Origin: Candidatus Gastranaerophilales bacterium
GTDB taxonomy: Bacteria > Cyanobacteriota > Vampirovibrionia > Gastranaerophilales > Gastranaerophilaceae
DNA: 64,000 bases
Assembly (NCBI GenBank): GCA_947624325.1
Contig: CANQJT010000003.1
Span: 149,201-213,200 of the forward strand
Direction: 5' to 3'
Shown here: positions 36,433 to 43,452 of the stretch, in pieces
How the letters are laid out: each line of letters begins with the position of its first letter
Numbering within the stretch: position 1 is the first letter of the stretch
The notes under the pieces: model-generated
What the model was told of the DNA's origin: nothing
Databases searched by the model: none
The model's input: the letters and a program-made list of their open reading frames with translations, nothing else
Translations under genes and position numbers: made by a program

Positions 36433-36454
36433 GTTCAAAAAGTGTTCAAAAACG
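36433..36454 (+). repeat. Phased GTTCAAAAA repeat pair
   Basis: Two copies of GTTCAAAAA start 11 bases apart (36433 and 36444) in the gap after the last transposition gene. They share GTTC and helical spacing with the arrays at 40976 and 42511 and may be a weak left-end binding site. Confidence 0.4.
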
Positions 36455-36533
36455 TTTTTATTGCACTTAAAACAAAAAAGGCATAATTTTATACCTAATA
36501 ATTAAAATATGTTGTTAAATCGCATTTTAATTA

Positions 36534-38174
36534 TTATATTATTTTTTGCAAAGGGTTATAATATCCATCTTCTAAATTTTCTATCAAATTACGATATACC
36601 TTAACGAAAGTGGTTATTCCGTAGTATCCGATTGATTTTTGAATATAAGTAATCGGAATATTTTGTCTAAGACAAATATTAACAAAATTGTGCTGCAAAT
36701 CGCTTGGAAATAATTTAGGAATATTGATTGCTTTAGCTAATTTTCTAAGTGCATTGTCTTCAATATATTGTTGAGCAGGCTTTTTAGTGTTAAATTTAAA
36801 GACAAAATCATTATCCGATTGGTTTGTTTCTTCATATTTCTTTTTCAAGAGGTTACAAATTTTATTATCAATTTTTAATCTTCTCATTGTTGAATTACTT
36901 TTGTTTATTACAAGCCGAGTTCCATACATAAAATATTTTAAAAATATAATTTGATTTTCAAAATCAACTCTATCCCAAGTTAATCCTAATAATTCGGGGA
37001 TACTTGCTCCTGTTGATAATGAAATGTATATTATAGGATAAACAAGCGGATATTTTTCTTTGCCTAATTTTAAAAATTGTTTAATTTGTTCATCTGTCAT
37101 TAAATTCATATCAAGAGCATAAGCGTTTTTGGGATTTTTTTCTTTTCTTATTGCAAGGTTATTTGTTTCGGGACAAATATACCTGATAATCCTTTGCAAT
37201 AAGTTAACAAACGTATTTACTGATGCTAATTGATATCCGTTATCAAATTTACTCTGCTTATATTGACCAATTACTTTGTTTGTTATTTCTTTTATTGTAA
37301 GGTTTCTAAAATATTCTTCCAAATGATTTTTATAATTTGTATTATCATGCATTAATCTTTCCAATTTGTTTTCATATTTTAATGAATCCAGATACAATTC
37401 TGCTGCTCTTGTAAACGGCATATTAAGCGGTTCTCTAACTCCGTCAGGTAATAGCATTACATTAAATCTTGGCTTATTTATATTATTTCTAAAATATTCA
37501 ATCTGTTCATTTGTAAACTCGGTTCTAATTTTTTTTAAGAATAAAGTTGTTGAAAAAGCATAAGGTTGTTGCATTTTTTGTTCTGATTGCAGTTGTTTTT
37601 GTGCTCTATATATCGCTTCTGTTGCCGATAATTTTTCTTTTGTCAGGTAGTACTTTTTAAAATAGTTGTAAACTTCCTCAGGTAAAGAACTCTCTGAAAA
37701 ACTATGATAATTCGGCAAGATTCCCTTAAAACCGTATTTCTCATACTTTGAACGAATTTTAGTAAATGTAGAATATATAACAGGTTTATATTCCGAAGTT
37801 TGATTATAAAAGTCAATAACGGATTTAAGATTATTTTTTCCTGCTTGATTTGTTATATTTAATATTTCAACATAAGACCTTATTCTTTTTTGCACTTCTT
37901 CGTTCAAAGATAAAAAAATATCATACCCATCCTCTTCTTCAATAACAATAGGTTTAACTTCAGGTTTTAATTCATTATCTATTTGAGTTTTAACTTTTTT
38001 TTGGTTATTAAAGAAATAATTATTTCCATTTTGTATGATTATTTTCTTTTTTAATAATTCTGACAATACGGTTTTTACTTCTTCTTCAGATAATTCAGAA
38101 ATAGTAATTAATTCATCAAGATTAAATTTATCCAATCTTCTTGCAATTTTTATAATTAAATCTTTATTTTTCAA
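36534..38174 (-). CDS. Tyrosine-recombinase-like protein lacking most catalytic residues
   Basis: 546 residues. An N-terminal helix-turn-helix lies at about 1-55, then charged helices, a SAM-like core-binding region (about 280-345) and a C-terminal integrase-like fold (about 365-540). The usual Arg of TGxRxxEL is absent (STGASIPELLGL), the HxLRH box reads PSDLQHNF, and the LGH box reads IGYYG. Only the terminal Tyr (VKVYRN) remains. It therefore looks like a repurposed, probably non-cleaving integrase, perhaps for DNA binding or target choice. It overlaps the ATPase gene upstream by 11 bases, so it is a true part of the transposition operon, in the place where Tn7-like elements keep target selectors. 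Confidence 0.8.
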   Translation of the reverse strand: MKNKDLIIKIARRLDKFNLDELITISELSEEEVKTVLSELLKKKIIIQNGNNYFFNNQKKVKTQIDNELKPEVKPIVIEEEDGYDIFLSLNEEVQKRIRSYVEILNITNQAGKNNLKSVIDFYNQTSEYKPVIYSTFTKIRSKYEKYGFKGILPNYHSFSESSLPEEVYNYFKKYYLTKEKLSATEAIYRAQKQLQSEQKMQQPYAFSTTLFLKKIRTEFTNEQIEYFRNNINKPRFNVMLLPDGVREPLNMPFTRAAELYLDSLKYENKLERLMHDNTNYKNHLEEYFRNLTIKEITNKVIGQYKQSKFDNGYQLASVNTFVNLLQRIIRYICPETNNLAIRKEKNPKNAYALDMNLMTDEQIKQFLKLGKEKYPLVYPIIYISLSTGASIPELLGLTWDRVDFENQIIFLKYFMYGTRLVINKSNSTMRRLKIDNKICNLLKKKYEETNQSDNDFVFKFNTKKPAQQYIEDNALRKLAKAINIPKLFPSDLQHNFVNICLRQNIPITYIQKSIGYYGITTFVKVYRNLIENLEDGYYNPLQKII

Positions 38175-38853
38175 TGGTTAATCCTTTCACTTGTTTTGTA
38201 TCTATTTTTATTAATCCGTTTGTTTTTGCCAAGTTTTCAAGTAATGCAATACCTTTAATAATCTGCCGAAACCGATTTTTCTTTTCAAAGAAGATTTCTC
38301 TTGCTTCATCAGATATTTTTATTTCGGATAATTCTTCCACAATAACTTCAACATCTTCCTTTGAAAAAGGTTTAAACTCTAAAATCTCAGAGATTCTGTC
38401 ATATAAATGTCTATATTTACCAAGTTTTGTTTTTGATTCCTGCATTCCGATTAAAACTACGGGAGCCCCTGTTAAATCGTGCAAATCTCTTAAGGTCTCA
38501 ACTATTTTCATACGATTAATTAAATAATCAACTTCATCAATTATTATGACTTGCGGTTTTAGTCTTAAATGCGAGATACATTGTTCTATAAGATCAGCCA
38601 TTTTTCTTGAAGGTGATTCGCCAAGTTCATAAACTATTTTTTCCAAAAGCCATTTGTTTGTCATTTTATTTTGTGCTCTTACATAAACAGCATCATTTTT
38701 AGTAGCCCACCATACGGCAGTTTGAGTTTTCCCAAGCCCGGGATCTCCATATACTAACCCCATTTTTGGAACTTCATTTGATTTATCTATAAGATTATTC
38801 ATTAATCCAATAAATCTTTTGACATTATGAGTTTTCACAAATAATTTACGCAT
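38164..38853 (-). CDS. MuB/TnsC/IstB-like AAA+ transposition ATPase
   Basis: 229 residues. Walker A GDPGLGKT (Lys42), Walker B VIIIDEVD, sensor-type GAPVVLIGMQE and an arginine-rich RHLYDRISEI follow the TnsC/TniB order. The length is close to small MuB-like ATPases. It should activate the DDE transposase and choose target DNA by forming filaments with ATP. It starts 19 bases after the transposase gene and overlaps the recombinase-like gene. Confidence 0.9.
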   Translation of the reverse strand: MRKLFVKTHNVKRFIGLMNNLIDKSNEVPKMGLVYGDPGLGKTQTAVWWATKNDAVYVRAQNKMTNKWLLEKIVYELGESPSRKMADLIEQCISHLRLKPQVIIIDEVDYLINRMKIVETLRDLHDLTGAPVVLIGMQESKTKLGKYRHLYDRISEILEFKPFSKEDVEVIVEELSEIKISDEAREIFFEKKNRFRQIIKGIALLENLAKTNGLIKIDTKQVKGLTIEK

Positions 38854-38872
38854 TAAACACCTCTAAATTATC

Positions 38873-40816
38873 TTAATCAGCATATATTTGTTCGTATTCA
38901 TCCGTAGATTTATATTCTTTAATCCAATTTTTTTCAGCGTTTGTAAGTTTTTCTTGTTTTATAAGATATTCATATTTTTCAAATCTTGTTCGAAAACAAC
39001 CGCTAAAATTATTTGCTTGCTCTTCAGTTTGTACTTCTAAACTAAATTGCCTTAATTCATCTTCTTCCAGTTTCTCCGGTAAATCCATTGTCAATAACGG
39101 TGTATAGACTTGATTTCTTTTGAGATGATTTATATATTCCTGCTCTGTTCTTTTTTCTAATCGTTTTTTCATTTTGGTTTTTTGTTTTAAATCTTCGATA
39201 TCTTTTGCTTCGCCCAAGTAATTTGCTAACGGATGAATTGGTTCTACTCTTTTTGCGGTGCAGATAAACTCGCCATTTAATTTGTAAACTTTAATTGAAC
39301 TTAAATTAAACAAACTGTACTTAATAATTACCTGTTTTTTATATCCGAACAAAGACTCATCATAATAATTGTTTTTTAGGAATAATATTCCGTTTCTATA
39401 AATTTTCTTGATAGTTTGAGCCATCATAAGGTCATCTAAAGTATCAGTATTAACACCAACTCCTTTTCCGTTTTCAAGAACGTCTCCTATTGTTTTTCCT
39501 TCTATATGAGGGCAGATTTGGGAGTAATGATATTTTTCTAACCAAATTTTTAAAACATTCACAACTTGCTCTATTGTCGGAATATTGGCTTTAAATAATG
39601 ATTTATGCAATTTTTCATTTCTTTTTAATTGAGCAGGTTTTTTAATTATGCTTGTTCCTGTATATGATGGGATTAAAACCTCAAAACTGTCTTGCAGCTC
39701 TCTAAATACCCTTTCAATAGGTTTCGCTTTTGCGTTATATGGTTTTGCATATACAGGTTGAATCCCAAGATTTGTAAATAAACCTGTTAAGCCGTTTTCA
39801 ATAAAGTATTTTGCCTTAAACGCTTTACCGTTATCTTGATAAACAAATTTTGGCACTTTACCTAAATTTATTATTGAATTTCTTAATGCACTGGCTATGC
39901 ATTGAGTATTTTCTTCAAGCATTATTTCAAATCCGACAAGGCCCCCTGATTTCCATTCTTGGTATGCGACTAAAGTTGGTCTTACAGGATTTCCAGTATA
40001 AGGATGTTTTACGAAGAATGCCAATTTATGACCATCCCCTATAATTACATCTCCGACTTCCAGTTTTGAAATATCTCTTGTGATGTAAGGCAAAACTTTA
40101 TCATGTAAAGCCTTATTACCTTCTCTTGCCTCTATCCAAGTATTATAATGCTCATTTTTGTAGTTATTAGCAAATCTTCGATATGTTAAATCACAACATA
40201 AATTTTTAAACCCTCTTTGAGTTAGTGCCATTTTTGTGTATTTTATAGCTTTTCCTATGTTTAATTGATTTGGATGTAACAGATTTTTCAACAGTTCTGA
40301 TTTTTCTTCCTCTGTCAGATTAGATTTTATTGTTTTTTCGCCAAAGGTATAGTTATGAATCAAGCAATGCCAGTCATCATTATACGAACTAAGTTTTTTA
40401 TGCCACTCGTAAATTGTACCTATCGCAACTTTACCGACAATAAGAAATAAATCATTACATATACAACCGTTATTATATGCCTCAAGAAAATCTTTCCCTG
40501 CTAAAGTTTTATTTTTCTTATCGTTCCTAAATTCATCCCATTTTTTAATTAAGTCATATTTAGCAAGTGCCAATTTCTTTTGAACTTCCGGAACAACATA
40601 ATTTACAGGAACAAGTGCCGTTGATTTTTCTTTGTGTTCTGTTACTTTTTTTCTAACATTTTCTTCTAAAGATGTTACTAAAATTTCATAAGATTTTGAG
40701 CATTTTCTGATAACATATTTATTTTTACAAATTGCTTTTCTAACGGCTCTTTCAGATATACCTTTAATTTGTGCAAGTTCTTTTGTTGTAATCCAGTAAT
40801 CATTTAGGTTTTGCAT
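38873..40816 (-). CDS. DDE (rve) transposase of the MuA/TnsB/TniA type
   Basis: 647 residues. The N-terminal part (about 1-50) is a MuA/MerR-like helix-turn-helix (DYWITTKELAQIKGISERAVRKAI). The integrase core has Asp261 (IIGDGHK), Asp328 (VYQDNGK) and Glu368 (KPIERVF), the spacing of Mu-class DDE transposases. A beta-barrel C-terminal domain and a helical tail follow. It should join 3' ends of the element to target DNA. AGGAGA precedes the ATG. It heads the three-gene transposition operon and diverges from the Mor-like gene. Confidence 0.92.
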   Translation of the reverse strand: MQNLNDYWITTKELAQIKGISERAVRKAICKNKYVIRKCSKSYEILVTSLEENVRKKVTEHKEKSTALVPVNYVVPEVQKKLALAKYDLIKKWDEFRNDKKNKTLAGKDFLEAYNNGCICNDLFLIVGKVAIGTIYEWHKKLSSYNDDWHCLIHNYTFGEKTIKSNLTEEEKSELLKNLLHPNQLNIGKAIKYTKMALTQRGFKNLCCDLTYRRFANNYKNEHYNTWIEAREGNKALHDKVLPYITRDISKLEVGDVIIGDGHKLAFFVKHPYTGNPVRPTLVAYQEWKSGGLVGFEIMLEENTQCIASALRNSIINLGKVPKFVYQDNGKAFKAKYFIENGLTGLFTNLGIQPVYAKPYNAKAKPIERVFRELQDSFEVLIPSYTGTSIIKKPAQLKRNEKLHKSLFKANIPTIEQVVNVLKIWLEKYHYSQICPHIEGKTIGDVLENGKGVGVNTDTLDDLMMAQTIKKIYRNGILFLKNNYYDESLFGYKKQVIIKYSLFNLSSIKVYKLNGEFICTAKRVEPIHPLANYLGEAKDIEDLKQKTKMKKRLEKRTEQEYINHLKRNQVYTPLLTMDLPEKLEEDELRQFSLEVQTEEQANNFSGCFRTRFEKYEYLIKQEKLTNAEKNWIKEYKSTDEYEQIYAD

Positions 40817-40850
40817 AATTATCTCCTCTCACACATTAACTCTGTTTTCC

Positions 40851-40931
40851 CGATATGTGTAGTCAATGTATCCATATCGAAACATATCTTTTTTGACTTT
40901 TTCAATATTTAAAAATCACTGTTTAAGTGAT
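40851..40931. promoter_or_regulatory. Operator-like dyads in the transposon control region
   Basis: CGATATG and CATATCG form a dyad (40851-40879), and another CATATC lies ten bases further (40883-40888). ATCACT-GTTTA-AGTGAT (40915-40931) is a second perfect dyad. They lie between the transposase start and the Mor-like promoter, where Mu keeps its repressor operators. Confidence 0.5.
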
Positions 40932-40975
40932 ATTGCAAAGGCAAAATTTTTGTAGTATTAAGGAATATTTTTTAA

Positions 40976-41024
40976 CGGAACAAATTCGGAACCAAAGGGA
41001 ACCTAAAATAGTTCCGTTTATAAT
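40976..41024 (+). promoter_or_regulatory. Phased GGAAC array and promoter of the Mor-like gene
   Basis: CGGAAC at 40976 and 40987 and GGGAAC at 40997 are 10-11 bases apart; an inverted GTTCCG lies at 41011. TATAAT at 41019-41024 is a good -10, but no -35 fits, as the phased array occupies that place. This suggests activator-dependent or autoregulated transcription. Confidence 0.6.
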
Positions 41025-41045
41025 ATAATAAAGAAAAGGGACGAC

Positions 41046-41360
41046 ATGGTTAGCAAATCAAAAAACGAAGAACCTGTATGGGCAAAATATATAACAGAAG
41101 ATAATCTTCCAACTGATGATTTAAAATTTTTATGCGAAATTATCGGATTGGAAGCCACAAAACAATTAATGATAAAAGCTCCCGGACAAAAATTCTCTAT
41201 TCATGCTCATTCTAATCAAAAATACAAAAAACAATATATTATTGATAACTTTGACGGAACTAAAAGCACCTTTAATAAAATAGTAATTCAATGCGGTGTT
41301 ACCGCAAGATATGCTTATAAGGTTATTAAAGAATATGTTGAAGGGAGAAAAGGACAATAA
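41046..41360 (+). CDS. Mor-like transcription regulator
   Basis: 104 residues with a good AAAAGGGA before ATG. LKFLCEIIGLEATKQLMIKAPG resembles the dimerisation half of the Mu Mor/C family, and FNKIVIQCGVTARYAYKVIKEYVEG the C-terminal helix-turn-helix (VARELGVSERRVRQII in relatives). Mor activates Mu middle genes. Here it would control the transposon or the kinase that follows four bases later. Assignment is by pattern only. Confidence 0.7.
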   Translation: MVSKSKNEEPVWAKYITEDNLPTDDLKFLCEIIGLEATKQLMIKAPGQKFSIHAHSNQKYKKQYIIDNFDGTKSTFNKIVIQCGVTARYAYKVIKEYVEGRKGQ

Positions 41361-41364
41361 ATAG

Positions 41365-42510
41365 ATGTACGAGAACTATTTAGCTGAATTAAGGATGGAT
41401 ATGCAGTTAACAGATGAATTTGCCGAGTTTTACGATTCATTTGAAAGAAGTGATTTAATATTAATTTTGTCAACTTTACATTCTTTTCTCATAAACCTAT
41501 TCAAGTGTATGAATGGTAGATTACCAACTAAAAATATTGTTGCACACTTTTGGGCTGATCCAAGTCGTGAATTAATTGATACAATTGACAAAATAGAAAC
41601 ATTACAACGGAGATTAAAAAATTCCAAATATGCTTTTGATATTGAAGAATATAATCAAGGTATTATAAGTAAATGTAACGAGTTTTTGAGCTCAAGTGGA
41701 GGAAGCACAATTCCTGAAAATATGGAAAAGATTGAGTTATATTACAAAGCTCCAATTTTTATCAAAAGCAATACAGTAAAAATAGAACATCCAAATAAAA
41801 ACAGCATAAATAATCTTATACCGCTTGGGGAAGGTTCTTATGCATTAACATATAAGTATCATGATGATTTTTACGATAAAGATTTTGTTATAAAAAAAGC
41901 AAAGAAAAATTTATCAGAAAAAGAATTAAAACGTTTTAAACAAGAATTTGAGATAATGAAAGTTTTGAATTCTCCATATATTGTTGATGTTTATTCGTAC
42001 AATGATGATAATTCATATATTATGGAGTATATGGATTTTACTTTAGATAAATATATAAAATTAAATAATAATAAACTATCTTTGGGATTAAGGAAATCAA
42101 TTTGTTTGCAATTATTAAAAGCTTGTAAATATTTGCATGAAAAAGGTTATTTACATAGAGATTTAGCTCCAACAAATGTTTTAATTAAAACCTATGATGA
42201 TGTATTAGTTGTAAAAATTGCAGATTTTGGATTAGCAAAAAATCCAATTAACCAACTAACAACTATAAATACAGAGTTTAAGGGTTATTTTAATGATCCA
42301 AATTTAAAACTAGAAGGGTTTAATAATTATGACTTGTCACATGAAATATATGCTCTGACAATGCTAATATATTTTATTTTGACCGGAAAAACAAACACTT
42401 CCCAAATTGATAATACAAAATTAGAACAATTTGTCAAAAAAGGACTTGGTGAAAAGACCAATCGATATAAATCTGTTGATGAATTATGTGAAGCTTTCAA
42501 AAATATATAA
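41365..42510 (+). CDS. Hanks-type Ser/Thr protein kinase carried by the transposon
   Basis: 381 residues. The first 130 are helical and unrecognised. A complete kinase domain follows: Gly-loop LGEGSYALTY, VAIK-type Lys in FVIKKAK, catalytic HRDLAPTNVL (Asp266), DFG in IADFGLA (Asp287) and a C-lobe ending at the C terminus. No membrane segment or PASTA domain, so it is a soluble kinase. It is probably translated with the Mor-like gene (four-base gap). Accessory soluble kinases on mobile elements can act in abortive defence; that role here is inference. The domain looks active. Confidence 0.9.
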   Translation: MYENYLAELRMDMQLTDEFAEFYDSFERSDLILILSTLHSFLINLFKCMNGRLPTKNIVAHFWADPSRELIDTIDKIETLQRRLKNSKYAFDIEEYNQGIISKCNEFLSSSGGSTIPENMEKIELYYKAPIFIKSNTVKIEHPNKNSINNLIPLGEGSYALTYKYHDDFYDKDFVIKKAKKNLSEKELKRFKQEFEIMKVLNSPYIVDVYSYNDDNSYIMEYMDFTLDKYIKLNNNKLSLGLRKSICLQLLKACKYLHEKGYLHRDLAPTNVLIKTYDDVLVVKIADFGLAKNPINQLTTINTEFKGYFNDPNLKLEGFNNYDLSHEIYALTMLIYFILTGKTNTSQIDNTKLEQFVKKGLGEKTNRYKSVDELCEAFKNI

Positions 42511-42579
42511 GTTCCGTTTGGTTCCGTAAAAAGTTCCGTTAAGGTTCCGTTATGGAACAGAAAAATATTTTTCTGGAAC
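42511..42579 (+). repeat. Phased GTTCCG array after the kinase gene
   Basis: GTTCCG occurs at 42511, 42521, 42533 and 42544 (spacing 10, 12, 11), followed by inverted GGAAC at 42554 and 42575. The array is in the opposite orientation to the one at 40976, so the two bracket the Mor-kinase pair as inverted sites. Probably binding sites of the transposase or of the Mor-like protein. Confidence 0.7.
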
Positions 42580-43361
42580 TTGTGTTATTTTATTTAGTTA
42601 TAAAAATCTGATATTTAATATAGGATATTTCCTTACAGAAATAAGAACTTAAGACGTATTCATTTGTAAAATTTGGCTTTTAGAGAACACAAAATACTTC
42701 AAATCGGACAGATTGGATTTTTCTGTAACCCAAAATTGTTATAAAATGCCTTTGATAACAGGGGGATTGTGACTGGTTCCCTTTTTCTGTATTGTTCTGT
42801 TCTTTTACAGCAATTAAAAAGGATTTAAAACGGATTTTCATGTAATCGAAAGTGGACTTTTCGGACTTTCAATTACTTATTTTTCAATTTTAGGGGAAGT
42901 GCCTGAAACCCAAACACAACGGGGCGAACGGCTATAAATCAATCAATTACTTGTTTTCAATTTGTCCTGTTTAGTTATATTCTAAAAACATGCAAAAATA
43001 AGATTTTTTGGAATGAATTTATTAACATTCAATATAACTTTATAAAAATATCGGATATTCTAAGAATTAATTATCATAGAGTTTTAAAATATTTCCCTCT
43101 AAATGGCATTAAAATTGAGAGTTTTCTATAATTTACGACCCATTTTTCTTAATCTTTCTGAGAATTTTTAATAACTGGGCACGATAAATACGGAAGAAAA
43201 ATCGGAAGTTATAAGCAAATTATTTGAAATTAACTTGCCGAAATAATCAAACTAAGTGATTCAAATAATCAAACCATGTGTTTCTTAACAGGAAGGTTGC
43301 GGCACTAGATTAAATATTTGTACATTTTTATTACAATTTGTTTTAAAGAAGTAAATACTAT
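42580..43361. other. Gene-free stretch between transposon and autotransporter
   Basis: About 780 bases with no reading frame that looks real on either strand. It contains a G-rich patch in AT-rich DNA (42893-42935), a short stem followed by T residues (42764-42787) and a 22-bp tandem repeat (43241-43284). It could hold a small RNA or decayed transposon DNA; nothing identifies it. Confidence 0.5.
43241..43284 (+). repeat. 22-bp imperfect tandem repeat upstream of the autotransporter promoter
   Basis: AAATAATCAAACTAAGTGATTC is followed directly by AAATAATCAAACCATGTGTTTC (19 of 22 match). It ends 78 bases before the -35 element and could bind a regulator in two turns. Confidence 0.5.
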
Positions 43362-43389
43362 TTGAAAATAAGGGTGTTTAATATATAAT
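43362..43389 (+). promoter_or_regulatory. Sigma-70-type promoter of the autotransporter
   Basis: TTGAAA (43362-43367), 16-bp spacer, TATAAT (43384-43389). Transcription would begin near 43396, giving a leader of about 57 bases that contains the hairpin and G tract. Confidence 0.65.
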
Positions 43390-43414
43390 GTAGTTATATA
43401 GTAGTTAGAAGTAT

Positions 43415-43447
43415 TTCTCCTGTGGTAAATTTTGCCACGGGGGGGGG
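43415..43447 (+). promoter_or_regulatory. Hairpin with G9 tract over the autotransporter ribosome-binding site
   Basis: Nine G (43439-43447) stand where the Shine-Dalgarno should be, five bases before the TTG start at 43453. The left arm TTTCTCCTGTGG can pair with CCACGGGGGGG, so the G tract can be hidden in a long stem with a small loop at 43429-43431. Slippage in the G tract would change both pairing and the free ribosome-binding region. Confidence 0.65.
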
Positions 43448-43452
43448 TAAAA

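Larger units (their letters stand above)
36409..42579. mobile_element. Mu/Tn7-like transposon (approximate limits)
   Basis: The block holds a DDE transposase, an AAA+ target-selection ATPase and a recombinase-like protein on the minus strand, and a Mor-like regulator and a kinase on the plus strand, from a shared control region. Arrays of GTTC(CG) at 10-12-bp spacing lie at 36433, 40976 and 42511 and may be transposase-binding sites at or near the ends. I could not fix terminal inverted repeats or a target duplication, so the limits are those of the outer arrays and genes. Confidence 0.65.

Noticed and set aside
36111..42589. TTGTGTTATT present at 36111 and 42580 as a possible target-site duplication
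   Set aside because: A ten-base match in very AT-rich DNA is expected by chance, and it does not sit next to clear terminal repeats.
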